Counted from the first letter of the stretch, positions 7,581 to 15,577 are shown. The stretch: DNA of 64,000 nt from Alicyclobacillus sacchari (GCF_004366795.1 NZ_SORF01000001.1:186001-250000); one strand, 5' to 3'. A program made the numbers and translations. Notes: generated by a model not told the origin, from the sequence alone.

Positions 7581-9068
7581 TCAATCGAGATCGAAATCGA
7601 CTTCCGAAAGCGGAATAAGCTTTGTCCGTTTGATCCACTTGTAGCCGAACCACAAGGCCAAAAACAACGGAATCCCGATGTACGTCGCAATGACCCCTGT
7701 CCAATCGACTTTACCGCCCGTAAAGGCGCTGATATCTTGCCCAACGATGACAACGGCACACAACACCGTTGCAAGCAGCGGCCCGAACGGATACCACTTC
7801 GCGCGGTACGCCAGCTTGTTCAAGTCGCGTCCCTGTGCGAGATAAGCCTTGCGGAACCGATAATGACTGACGGCCACCCCGAGCCAAGCTAGGAAACCCG
7901 TCAAACTGGCTGCGTTCATCATCCACGTATAGACAGCGCCATTGCCGACAAACGATGAGAGAAATGCAACAAATCCTATGATGGTATTGACATAGAGCGC
8001 GTTCATGGGCACACCGCGGCGATTGACCTGCGCAAATACGCGCGGCGCTTTCCCTTCACAAGCAAGTGCCCAAAGCATGCGACTCGATGCGTACAAAGAA
8101 GAATTCCCTGCTGACAGCACAGCCGTCAAGATCACAGCATTCATCACCGCTGCTGCAAGCGCAAACCCTGCCCTGCGGAACACAAGAGTGAAGGGACTGA
8201 TGGCCACATTGTTCACGCTGGCATTCAGTAAGTTTGGATCCGTATAGGGAATCAGCATACCAATGAGGAAAATGGCCAACACATAAAACAACAAAATGCG
8301 CCAAAACACTTGACGGATCGCCCGCGGCACAGCCCGCTCCGGATTATCACTTTCGCCAGCAGCCAGGCCTACCAATTCCGTCCCCTGAAAAGCGAACCCT
8401 GCGACCATCACGGTGCCAAGAAAGCCCAGCCAACCACCGTGAAAGGGCGTCCCCCCTGTCATAAACGTGTGCCAGCCAACAGAATGCCCGCCCAAGATTC
8501 CGAAAATCATGGCTAAACCAATGACAATAAAGACGATAATGGTCAATACCTTAATTCCAGCAAACCAATACTCGCCCTCCCCGTATCCTCGCACGGACAC
8601 GACGTTTAGCAAAAACAACACTGCGAGAAACACGGCACTCCAAACCACGGAAGGCGTGTGTGGAAACCAGTACTTCATCACAATCGCGCCCGCCGATAAT
8701 TCTGCTGGCAATGTAACGGTCCATGTGTACCAATAATTCCATCCAAGCGCAAAACCAAACGCCGGATCGACAAAACGTGTGGCGTACTGTTCAAATGACC
8801 CCGCAATGGGCATGAATGTGGCCATCTCACCGAGGCTGGTCATAATGAAATAGACCATGATGCCGACAATGATATATGCCAACAGCGCGCCGCCAGGCCC
8901 CGCCGTGGAAATGGACGATCCACTCGCCACAAAAAGTCCCGTCCCGATGGCTCCACCCAGAGCGATCATCGACAGGTGGCGAGATCGAAGTTCACGATGC
9001 AGGCCAACCTCTGCGTTTTTGCGCACGGGTTGCTCTGAGAATGGTGTACTTGCTGGCCTCTGACTCAC
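7581..9068 (-). CDS. Amino-acid permease of the APC family, LysP-like
   Basis: 495 residues, about 12 membrane segments. Starts at a GTG with AAGGAG eight bases upstream. HRELRSRHLSMIALGGAIGT at the N-terminus and FQGTELVGLAAGESDNPERA in the middle are hallmarks of the APC amino-acid permeases. The segment IRQVFWRILLFYVLAIFLIG and PYTDPNLL closely resembles lysine permease LysP. It imports a cationic or other amino acid with protons at the cell membrane; lysine is my best guess. It sits alone within the skin-like element with its own terminator. Confidence 0.88.
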   Translation of the reverse strand: MSQRPASTPFSEQPVRKNAEVGLHRELRSRHLSMIALGGAIGTGLFVASGSSISTAGPGGALLAYIIVGIMVYFIMTSLGEMATFMPIAGSFEQYATRFVDPAFGFALGWNYWYTWTVTLPAELSAGAIVMKYWFPHTPSVVWSAVFLAVLFLLNVVSVRGYGEGEYWFAGIKVLTIIVFIVIGLAMIFGILGGHSVGWHTFMTGGTPFHGGWLGFLGTVMVAGFAFQGTELVGLAAGESDNPERAVPRAIRQVFWRILLFYVLAIFLIGMLIPYTDPNLLNASVNNVAISPFTLVFRRAGFALAAAVMNAVILTAVLSAGNSSLYASSRMLWALACEGKAPRVFAQVNRRGVPMNALYVNTIIGFVAFLSSFVGNGAVYTWMMNAASLTGFLAWLGVAVSHYRFRKAYLAQGRDLNKLAYRAKWYPFGPLLATVLCAVVIVGQDISAFTGGKVDWTGVIATYIGIPLFLALWFGYKWIKRTKLIPLSEVDFDLD

Positions 9069-9238
9069 CTTGTTAACTCCTTTCTTGTCCCGAAAATCAT
9101 CCTATAGCGTGCAAATGCAGATCGCAATGAGAAATGCTTTCCTTCGATAAAGAAATAGTGAGATAAAGTGATATCACATAATCAAACGCAGCTTGGACAC
9201 CCTCAATAGCAGTTACATTTGTAAGGAGGAGGCATTTC

Positions 9239-9784
9239 ATGAAACGGTTTGCTGGCTGCCTTTCTATGTCGGCTCTGCTGTTTTGCCTATTGGCTCCAAC
9301 CGGTGCAAGTGCTCTTGTGGTCGATTCTGGCCACAAAGGGGACATCGAGTTTCGGGTTGGGTCCTCGACCTCGACCGTGGTTGCCAATGCTCGCGTGATC
9401 GTCATTAATCACGAGGGGAGCATCGTCGCCACCGGTCTAACCAATGCGCAAGGTACATGGGACGCCAAGGTCCCCATGTACAAGGCGGACTGGAACAAAA
9501 AATTTGAGGCTAAGGGCGTGGTCAGTGCCATCGTCGTGGCAGACGGCTTCAATGAACAGGCTGTATACATCATCCCGATCACGGAACACACGGTGCAACC
9601 GGTCATCCTGCAGCCGATACAAGCCAACCGCCGTAACGCTCCGTCGACCTCCCTTGGTAACTTTAGTACACACGACTTAAAACGCTACATCGACCGTTAC
9701 GCGTCCGAGCTCAAGCTCAAGCGGCAGGCGCCCATTCCAGGCGACCCCGAATACGCCCCGTGGAGTCCACAGCAACAGCAATAA
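9239..9784 (+). CDS. Secreted protein with a carboxypeptidase-regulatory-like beta-sandwich, hypothetical
   Basis: 181 residues with a strong AAGGAGGAGG ribosome binding site. Residues 1-25 are a signal peptide (MKRFAGCLSMSALLFCLLAP, then TGASA). The mature part (EFRVGSSTSTVVANARVIV, GLTNAQGTWDAKVP) resembles the CNA-B or carboxypeptidase-regulatory fold. The C-terminus is polar and ends in a Gln run. The SpoIID-domain gene follows 15 bp later with its own ribosome binding site, so the two probably act together outside the membrane. Exact role unknown. Confidence 0.65.
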   Translation: MKRFAGCLSMSALLFCLLAPTGASALVVDSGHKGDIEFRVGSSTSTVVANARVIVINHEGSIVATGLTNAQGTWDAKVPMYKADWNKKFEAKGVVSAIVVADGFNEQAVYIIPITEHTVQPVILQPIQANRRNAPSTSLGNFSTHDLKRYIDRYASELKLKRQAPIPGDPEYAPWSPQQQQ

Positions 9785-9799
9785 GGAGTGTGCCTGCCC

Positions 9800-10411
9800 A
9801 TGCGTGCTTTGAGGTCTCTGCAATTGGCACTAGCGTCTGCTACGCTTGTATTCGCACTGGAACAGGCTCCGGTGGCAAGTGCCCAGACGATTTATAACAC
9901 ACCTTATCCTTCCGTCATTCGGGTTGCCATCCGCGCCAACAACAACCCGACCAGCCCAATTTTGTACGTGCAAACGGTAGGTTTTGAAGAGTATTGCGAA
10001 GACGTATTACCGAACGAATGGGTGCCGAGTTGGAACCCCGAAGCTTTGAAGGCTGGCGCGATTGCGGTGAAGATGTTCGCATGGTATTGGTCGCTCCACC
10101 CAACAACTGAAGGTGGCTTTACATACGATGTGGACAACACAACCAATTTTCAGACCTTCAAGTATCTAAGCGGCCAAGTTGCCACCGATCTGGCGGTTCA
10201 GGAGACGTGGAACATGGTGTTCGTGCCGGGCGACGGCTCCATTCGACCACTCGACTTTCGCGCTGGCACTCCAGACGGCAGCAATTCGGGATATGTTGGA
10301 ACCTTCATCATGTCACAATGGGGATCGCAATATTGGGCTCAAACGGGAAAGCTCCCATTCACGACGATCCTTAGCCTCTTTTACCCTGGGTATCAACTGC
10401 GATTTGTATAA
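9800..10411 (+). CDS. SpoIID/LytB-domain secreted protein
   Basis: 203 residues from the ATG 11 bases after AAGGAG; a GTG four codons earlier would overlap that site. A signal peptide ends near ASAQT. The SpoIID signature is clear: VGFEEYCEDVLPNEWVPSWN followed by EALKAGAIAVKMFAWY, and at the C-terminus MSQWGSQYWAQTGK. SpoIID is a lytic transglycosylase acting on denuded glycan strands during engulfment; LytB-type relatives stimulate amidases. This copy is short (SpoIID itself is about 340 residues). It is not the housekeeping spoIID by context, being cargo of the skin-like element. Confidence 0.8.
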   Translation: MRALRSLQLALASATLVFALEQAPVASAQTIYNTPYPSVIRVAIRANNNPTSPILYVQTVGFEEYCEDVLPNEWVPSWNPEALKAGAIAVKMFAWYWSLHPTTEGGFTYDVDNTTNFQTFKYLSGQVATDLAVQETWNMVFVPGDGSIRPLDFRAGTPDGSNSGYVGTFIMSQWGSQYWAQTGKLPFTTILSLFYPGYQLRFV

Positions 10412-10430
10412 CACCACGGTATTACCAGAG

Positions 10431-10450
10431 GCCGAGCCAAGGCGCTCGGC
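10431..10450 (+). terminator. Possible weak terminator after the SpoIID-domain gene
   Basis: Six-base stem GCCGAG/CTCGGC with an 8-base loop, followed by TCCCCTCTT. Weak, but it separates the SpoIID gene from the sigma factor gene. Confidence 0.35.
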
Positions 10451-10541
10451 TCCCCTCTTGACTCATCCCCTGCCGCCTGCGATCTTTTCCGTTTTGGTAC
10501 GTCTAAGTAGATGTACAGAGATTGCGAGGTGCCATGGTCTC

Positions 10542-11060
10542 ATGGAAGCTTACCCACCAGCGGTCCGCGAAGAGGTTTCAAGGCTATACGAGCGCTATGC
10601 GGACGATGTCTATCGCTATGCCAGATTTGCTCTTGGCGGTGAAGACGATGCATACGACGTGGTACAGGAGGTGTTTTTACGCGCTCTTCGGGGCTGGTCG
10701 AGATTTCGCGGAGAAGCAAGCGAGCGCACCTGGCTGCTGCAGATCGCACGAAATGTCATGTGCGACAAGTTTCGTAGACGACGATCAGAACAGGCTGCGC
10801 TGCGATGTGCACCAGTCCCTGATTCCAAGTGGCAACATACGGTAGAAGCTTCCGTCGTGATTGAAAGTGCCATCAGGCGTCTTCGCGATTCCTACCAACA
10901 AGTTGTCATTCTGCGTCATATTGAAGGTCTCACCGTAGAAGAAACCGCACAAGTACTCGGTTGGAACGAGAACAAAGTACGTTCGACAACGCATCGAGCG
11001 CTCGTCAAGCTACGAGATATGCTCTCCGACGATGACGAAACGGAGGTTGGGGGACATTGA
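10542..11060 (+). CDS. ECF-type RNA polymerase sigma factor
   Basis: 172 residues from the ATG encoding MEAYPPAVREEV; GAGGT lies about 11 bases upstream. A much longer upstream frame is rejected because it runs through the SpoIID gene. Region 2 is LYERYADDVYRYARFAL then DDAYDVVQEVFLRALRGW and RTWLLQIARNVMCDKFRRRR. Region 4 is QQVVILRHIEGLTVEETAQV then GWNENKVRSTTHRALVKLRD. Length and layout match ECF (group 4) sigma factors. The stop overlaps the next gene by four bases (TTGA), which fits a sigma/anti-sigma pair. Target promoters unknown. Confidence 0.92.
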   Translation: MEAYPPAVREEVSRLYERYADDVYRYARFALGGEDDAYDVVQEVFLRALRGWSRFRGEASERTWLLQIARNVMCDKFRRRRSEQAALRCAPVPDSKWQHTVEASVVIESAIRRLRDSYQQVVILRHIEGLTVEETAQVLGWNENKVRSTTHRALVKLRDMLSDDDETEVGGH

Positions 11061-12157
11061 GCAACTTGCACAATATCGAGCAAGAGTTGGCAAACATGAG
11101 GTCCGTCCGTATGTCACAAACACAGCGACAGCGCATCTGGCAAAACATCGAGGCCGACATGCGCAGCACACGCAAGCGAGCATTCGTCAATACCCGGGGC
11201 AGATGGGCATCGATAGCCGGTTTGGCGGCAGCCATCGCTCTCGTCGCAGGCGGCTATGGTATTCAGGAAAAGTCGCAAGCCTCGAGAACGGTTGTCAATT
11301 CGCCAGCCAAAGCGATCCCTGCGATTTCAGATATCCTGTACCATTTGACCGACTACGCAGTACAGGCGAATCAATTGACAGTTCCGTTCTACGAAGACGG
11401 CAACGTGATTCGCGAACGGATTCCGGAGCAGCAGAGCTTGGCAGCAGCCAAGGCGCATAGCCCATGGCGGACAGATCCGGTTCAGTCAGCACAGGTCTAT
11501 ACAGGCAATCTACTGCCTGCGGGTTTTGCTCATACAGGCTGGACTACCACAAAACACGATGCACTGACAACCAGCCTAAACGGCGTGATCGTCTCCTATC
11601 AATTGTTGAGCAGGAACGATTCTGTTTCTCCACCCATAGCCAAGGTGCGACTGTCGATCACGGGCGAAGGACATGCATCGTACTATCTGATTTCCCTTTT
11701 TGAATTGCAGCACAGGTATGTATGGGACATTGCGCAAATCGCCCGTTCAGCAGCCCCGCCTGTTGCACTGCCGACACGGATCAAGTCACTGTCGATTGCC
11801 AGCGGTCCCGCCGGTGCCGGTTACGATCCCAATGATCTACATGCCGTTTCACGACAAGTGACAGCGTGGTTGCAGCAGGCTACTCGCACAACATGGGAGC
11901 TTCCAACGCCTTCGCCGAATCTGGTGTTTAACGCATACGTGGGTCCAGACATGCTATTTTTCACCGCAGCGGATAACACGCCGATTTCCATCACGCCGGC
12001 ATACACGATCATAAAGACCAAGAGCGGGTATCAGATACAAACTCAGCGAGATACCATCGAATACAGGACTCCTACAGAAGTGGCGTATCTCCATTGCCCA
12101 GCCCTCTACAAATGGCTCGACGATCACGCTTGGCGGCTTTCGTTTCACATTGCGTGA
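11057..12157 (+). CDS. Putative membrane-anchored anti-sigma factor
   Basis: 366 residues, starting at a TTG that overlaps the sigma factor stop (TTGA). Residues 1-45 are polar (RMSQTQRQRIWQNIEADM) and would face the cytoplasm; one membrane span follows (WASIAGLAAAIALVAGGYGI); the remaining 290 residues lie outside. This is the usual plan of an anti-sigma factor with an extracytoplasmic sensor. No zinc-binding HxxxCxxC motif is present, so it is not a ZAS-type anti-sigma. The function is inferred mainly from the overlap with the sigma gene. Confidence 0.65.
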   Translation: MSNLHNIEQELANMRSVRMSQTQRQRIWQNIEADMRSTRKRAFVNTRGRWASIAGLAAAIALVAGGYGIQEKSQASRTVVNSPAKAIPAISDILYHLTDYAVQANQLTVPFYEDGNVIRERIPEQQSLAAAKAHSPWRTDPVQSAQVYTGNLLPAGFAHTGWTTTKHDALTTSLNGVIVSYQLLSRNDSVSPPIAKVRLSITGEGHASYYLISLFELQHRYVWDIAQIARSAAPPVALPTRIKSLSIASGPAGAGYDPNDLHAVSRQVTAWLQQATRTTWELPTPSPNLVFNAYVGPDMLFFTAADNTPISITPAYTIIKTKSGYQIQTQRDTIEYRTPTEVAYLHCPALYKWLDDHAWRLSFHIA

Positions 12158-12390
12158 TCGTCCGTGTGCACATGCACATCCATGCGATACCTCATATCCA
12201 CCGTGTTGCTTGAGCCATGTCGTCAAATTGCCCAAGCAACACGAGCCTTGTGGGTTGTTCACATCACAACCGCAGCGCGCTGCAACAACGATTTCAGCGT
12301 CATGAAAGGCACGGATTTAGCAAGTGTCTGCAAGCAATCCAAACCTCATCAGGCTTTGTGGATTGGGGCATGGATGCACGCGAACAGCAA

Positions 12391-12843
12391 TCAGCCATTT
12401 GTATGATCTCCGCTCGGGTATTCACCTAACACGTCCGTAATCAACGTTTTCACGCGATCGCGAATCTCATCTCGAACTTCTCGGAAATGCGCCATGATCT
12501 CCTCCTGCGTGCCGGAGGCCTTCGCGGGGTCTTGACATCCCCAGTGCAAATGCCGCACGTGAGCCGGGGTTGCCGGACACTTGTCGCGTGCATCCCCACA
12601 AAGTGTAATGACGATGTCCGCGCGGTTCAGCATATCTCGATCGATCAGATCCGAAGTGTGGTGAGAGATGTCAACACCGGCTTCACACATGACGGCTACA
12701 GCCCGCGGATTCAGACCATGCCGCTCAACGCCCGCGCTCTGCACTTCAATATGATCCCCCGCAAAGTGCCGCGCCCAACCTTCTGCCATCTGGCTGCGGC
12801 AGGAATTGCCGGTGCAAAGAAAATAGATAAATGGTTTTTTCAC
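12391..12843 (-). CDS. arsC: Arsenate reductase, thioredoxin-coupled type
   Basis: 150 residues from a GTG with GAGGAGGG upstream. The low-molecular-weight phosphatase-like P-loop [18 protein letters not shown] supplies the first catalytic cysteine, and [11 protein letters not shown] supplies the second and third, as in the B. subtilis/S. aureus ArsC family. Reduces arsenate to arsenite in the cytoplasm, for export by ArsB. Last gene of the arsRBC operon. Confidence 0.95.
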   Translation of the reverse strand: MKKPFIYFLCTGNSCRSQMAEGWARHFAGDHIEVQSAGVERHGLNPRAVAVMCEAGVDISHHTSDLIDRDMLNRADIVITLCGDARDKCPATPAHVRHLHWGCQDPAKASGTQEEIMAHFREVRDEIRDRVKTLITDVLGEYPSGDHTNG

Positions 12844-12860
12844 CGAAATCCCTCCTCACA

Positions 12861-14165
12861 TCAATGCACAACGAGCATCCAGACATACAAACCAGATAGA
12901 GTGATAAACAACGTGGGAAGCGTGAGAATCACACCTGTCTTGAAGTATTGCGCCCAGCCGATACGAACGCCTTTTTGTGCCAAGACGTGCAACCAAAGCA
13001 ACGTCGCAAGGGAACCAATGGGGGTGATTTTCGGCCCCAAATCGCAACCGATGACATTGGCATATACCATCGCTTCACGCATCAGACCCGTTACAGCCGC
13101 GGAATGTATGGCAAGTGCACCAACCATGACTGTCGGCAAATTGTTCATGATGCTCGACAGGATGGCAGCAGCGAAGCCTGTGAACAAGGTCCCGCCGTAC
13201 AACCCTCCGTGCGTCGACCACTGCATGAGACGTCCCAGGAGGTTGGTGAGCCCCGCATTGCGCAGTCCATAAACGACGACATACATACCTATAGAAAAGA
13301 CAACAATTGACCAAGGCGCCGATCGAACGGTTCGCCACGGCGCAACGGTCTTCGTACGCGCTCCGGCTATCAAAAAAGCAAGCGCAACCGCGAGTGTGAT
13401 GAAACTCACGGGGATATGTAGCAACTCGGTTAAAACGTAGCCGACGAGCAGTATGACGAGGATAATCCAGGATGCTCGAAACATGCCTCGATGCCGGATG
13501 GCACTTGCCGCGTCCGGCAAATCACTCGGACGGTACTCCCTTGGAATATCTTTTCGAAAGAACAGGTATAACATCAAAAAACTAGCACCAAATGCAACCA
13601 AGTCAGGTACAACCATGTGCAGGGCGTAGCTGATAAACCCAACGCCAAAGTAATCGGCAGACACGATGTTCACAAGATTGCTCACAATGAACGGAAGTGA
13701 CGTGGTATCGGCGATAAACCCGCTCGCAAGAACGAATGGCAACATCCTCTTCGTGTCGAATTTGAGCAATTTCACTTTTTCGAGAACAATGGGCGTCAAA
13801 ATGAGCGCAGCTCCGTCGTTGGCAAAAAACGCCGAGACAACGGCCCCTAGAGTAATGACAAACAAAAAAACTTTTCTTCCATTCCCTTTGGCTGCGTGCG
13901 CCATTTTGAGCGCAGCCCATTCGAAAAAACCGATTTTGTCCAGGATCATGGAGTTCATGATGATGCCTACAAAAGCCAGCGTCGCATCCCAGACAATTTT
14001 CGTCACCGACCATACATCCGCGACATGCACAACATGCAATAACAGCGCAAGCACTGCACCACTTACGGCGCTCCATCCAATCGACAAACCTTTGGGTTGC
14101 CATATCACAAACACCAACGTCACGACAAATACAGCCATGGCTAACCATGCGGTAGACGCCATCAT
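12861..14165 (-). CDS. arsB: Arsenite efflux pump
   Basis: 434 residues, 10-12 membrane segments. Typical ArsB features: LAFVGIIMNSMILDKIGFFE, GAVVSAFFANDGAALILTP and IMNNLPTVMVGALAIHSA. Exports arsenite across the cell membrane, driven by the proton gradient. Its ATG overlaps the arsR stop (ATGA), so the operon is tightly coupled. Confidence 0.95.
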   Translation of the reverse strand: MMASTAWLAMAVFVVTLVFVIWQPKGLSIGWSAVSGAVLALLLHVVHVADVWSVTKIVWDATLAFVGIIMNSMILDKIGFFEWAALKMAHAAKGNGRKVFLFVITLGAVVSAFFANDGAALILTPIVLEKVKLLKFDTKRMLPFVLASGFIADTTSLPFIVSNLVNIVSADYFGVGFISYALHMVVPDLVAFGASFLMLYLFFRKDIPREYRPSDLPDAASAIRHRGMFRASWIILVILLVGYVLTELLHIPVSFITLAVALAFLIAGARTKTVAPWRTVRSAPWSIVVFSIGMYVVVYGLRNAGLTNLLGRLMQWSTHGGLYGGTLFTGFAAAILSSIMNNLPTVMVGALAIHSAAVTGLMREAMVYANVIGCDLGPKITPIGSLATLLWLHVLAQKGVRIGWAQYFKTGVILTLPTLFITLSGLYVWMLVVH

Positions 14166-14497
14166 GTGGCCACACCCTCACAGTCGACCGAAAATCGCGG
14201 ATGGGGGAGATCATCCAATTCTCTCGTCATCTCCGACAACTGGTGGAGCGATATGCCTACTTCCACGAGCCGTGCCTTGTTCAGCGAGTAAAATACCCAC
14301 ATACCTCTGCGTGTTTCCTGCACAAGGCCCACTGCCTTCAGCCGGCTGAGATGTTTTGAAATCGCAGGCTGTGAAATACCAAACAAAGGTACCAACTCGC
14401 ATACGCACCGCTCACGAACGTTCAACAGCGCAATCATGCGAAGGCGCGTTGGATCTGCCAAGGCCTTCAACGTGTTCGCGAAACTGTCAAAGTCCAA
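14162..14497 (-). CDS. arsR: Arsenical resistance operon repressor
   Basis: 111 residues. ArsR/SmtB winged helix with ALADPTRLRMIALL, the metalloid-binding motif ERCVCEL (CVC pair in the third helix) and the recognition helix ISQPAISKHLSRLKAVGLV. First gene of arsR-arsB-arsC, with a palindromic operator in its promoter. Releases DNA on binding arsenite. Confidence 0.95.
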   Translation of the reverse strand: MDFDSFANTLKALADPTRLRMIALLNVRERCVCELVPLFGISQPAISKHLSRLKAVGLVQETRRGMWVFYSLNKARLVEVGISLHQLSEMTRELDDLPHPRFSVDCEGVAT

Positions 14498-14515
14498 TCT
14501 CGATCACCTCGATAC

Positions 14516-14545
14516 ATTATAACTATATCGTTATAAACTCATCAA
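14516..14545 (-). promoter_or_regulatory. ars promoter with ArsR operator
   Basis: The perfect inverted repeat TTATAAC-TATATC-GTTATAA (14517-14536) overlaps a minus-strand promoter: -10 TATAAT at 14516-14521 and -35 TTGATG at 14540-14545, 18 bp apart. A repressor bound to the palindrome would block the -10 box. The promoter lies 69 bp inside the right end of the element. Confidence 0.8.
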
Positions 14546-15498
14546 ATGGATAGCTGTATATCACCCACTTCAGGAATCAGTCTCGCTCGGCCGTGCACAT
14601 GTAGCATCTTGCAGGCCATCGGAGGTCCGCCGACCCATCCCCACTCGTACGTCATCAGCATCACAAAATCGACTTCCTGGCCCAGCGTTCGATAATCGAA
14701 CGCGCCCATCCAAGGCTGGTTTGGGTTGTCCCCTGTCTTCGGGCCCATGGCGATGGAAATGCTGAGATTGCGGCCCCTGAGAACATTCCCCAACTCACGG
14801 ATAAATTCATTGTACAATGGCCGATCCGGTGGATCCATATGCTCAAAATCGACGTTGACCCCCGCGTACCCTTTTGTCGTGCAGATAGACAAAACCTGGT
14901 CGATGACCGTCTGGCGCAGTGAACGGTTGGCCAAAATGGAATGCGCAAGCTGCGTGTTGAAATTGTTACCATCAAAATTCGTGATCGTCACGAGTGGACG
15001 AATGTTGTACCGTTTTGCCGTGGAGAGCACGATGTCGTCTTTCGGAGCTTCGAAGTGGCCATCGGCGCGAACCTGGTAAGAGAACGTACATACGTATGTC
15101 AGATCGGAAACGTCCCCAAGTATCTCTTCATCGCTCCGTTCGCCTGTCGGTACAATGTACCCGTTCACCTCGATGGTTCTTCGCGACGTGCGGCGCACGG
15201 GCAGATAAATCTGCGAACCGACAGAAAGTGAGGAACCTGTCACAAAACCGGTCCAGCTGGCGAAGACTGCTGGTGAAATGCCGAAACGCTGCGCAATCGA
15301 CTCTGGTGTATCACCAGCCTGAATGGTGTAGGGCTGAACAGCGAGCGGATCGCCCTTCGGAATCAACAGTGCAAGACCCGATACGGTTTCGGAGCGCGAA
15401 GGCAGCTCATTGTAGCGCAGGATATCGCGCACCGACACGCCATAGGTAGCGGCAATTTGCCTGAGCGTCTCTCCAGAACGGACGCGATGAATTCGCAT
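14542..15498 (-). CDS. N-terminal fragment of an interrupted SleL/YaaH-type spore peptidoglycan hydrolase (LysM-LysM-GH18)
   Basis: 318 residues as it stands, from the ATG (MRIHRVRSGETLRQI) with GGAGG seven bases upstream; a longer start is possible but lacks this site. Two LysM repeats (about residues 1-48 and 55-100) bind peptidoglycan. The GH18 barrel begins near residue 110 and contains the catalytic DFE motif (GYAGVNVDFEHMDPP). The family sequence continues to LMTYEWGWVGGPPMA and then stops: the last 23 residues (CKMLHVHG onwards) come from the element. The missing C-terminal 134 residues lie at 5080-5484. SleL/YaaH enzymes are N-acetylglucosaminidases acting on spore cortex muramic-lactam peptidoglycan in germination. 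As encoded here the enzyme is incomplete and probably inactive until rejoined. Confidence 0.92.
   Translation of the reverse strand: MRIHRVRSGETLRQIAATYGVSVRDILRYNELPSRSETVSGLALLIPKGDPLAVQPYTIQAGDTPESIAQRFGISPAVFASWTGFVTGSSLSVGSQIYLPVRRTSRRTIEVNGYIVPTGERSDEEILGDVSDLTYVCTFSYQVRADGHFEAPKDDIVLSTAKRYNIRPLVTITNFDGNNFNTQLAHSILANRSLRQTVIDQVLSICTTKGYAGVNVDFEHMDPPDRPLYNEFIRELGNVLRGRNLSISIAMGPKTGDNPNQPWMGAFDYRTLGQEVDFVMLMTYEWGWVGGPPMACKMLHVHGRARLIPEVGDIQLSI
14599..14604. repeat. Inverted arm near the right end of the element
   Basis: ATGTAG on the plus strand, 9 bp inside the right core; inverse of CTACAT at 5516-5521. Confidence 0.45.
14614..14630. repeat. Attachment-site core, right junction of the skin-like element
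   Basis: GGCCATCGGAGGTCCGC, matching the left core at 16 of 17 bases. On the minus strand it encodes Gly-Pro-Pro-Met-Ala in the GH18 frame (GGA CCT CCG ATG GCC). Beyond its lower-coordinate edge the sequence leaves the GH18 family. Confidence 0.88.
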
Positions 15499-15577
15499 GG
15501 TATAGCCTCCCTGGTGCCAAACAGTCACTCCAGCCTATGCTGGGCAATCGTTCGCTGCGCATCCGGGATCTCGATAT

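Larger units (their letters stand above)
5485..14630. mobile_element. Skin-like intervening element (9,129 bp) inside a spore cortex lytic enzyme gene
   Basis: A 9,129-bp segment between the two copies of the 17-bp core separates the N- and C-terminal halves of one LysM-LysM-GH18 gene. A large serine recombinase sits 36 bp inside the left end. Cargo, left to right: recombinase with a coupled 47-aa frame, a 38-aa membrane peptide, an amino-acid permease, a secreted protein, a SpoIID-domain protein, ECF sigma and likely anti-sigma, then arsC-arsB-arsR. No phage structural, replication or conjugation genes are visible. Known parallels are skin in sigK (serine recombinase SpoIVCA, ars genes aboard) and SPbeta in spsM of B. 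subtilis, both excised in the mother cell during sporulation. That this element is excised in the same way is inference. Confidence 0.88.

Noticed and set aside
9069-9238. A lysine riboswitch upstream of the LysP-like permease.
   Set aside because: The interval is only 170 bp, is shared with a divergent gene, and shows no recognisable L-box elements.
10179-10541. Long upstream extension of the sigma factor frame.
   Set aside because: It runs through the 3' end of the SpoIID-domain gene in another frame. The domain begins only at the ATG at 10542.
5485-14630. The 9.1-kb insertion as an ordinary prophage or transposon.
   Set aside because: No phage structural, lysis or replication genes and no DDE transposase are visible. 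The ends are a short core repeat shared in the coding frame, with a serine recombinase, rather than terminal inverted repeats with a target duplication.
5080-15498. The split GH18 gene as plain decay (pseudogene).
   Set aside because: Each half is free of frameshifts and stops, and the join restores family sequence exactly through the repeat. Permanent inactivation with a silent recombinase cannot be excluded, but it is not the simplest reading.
15499-15577. CATAGGCT on the minus strand upstream of the GH18 N-terminal fragment as a sigma-E/sigma-K -10 box.
   Set aside because: No matching -35 element at the right distance.
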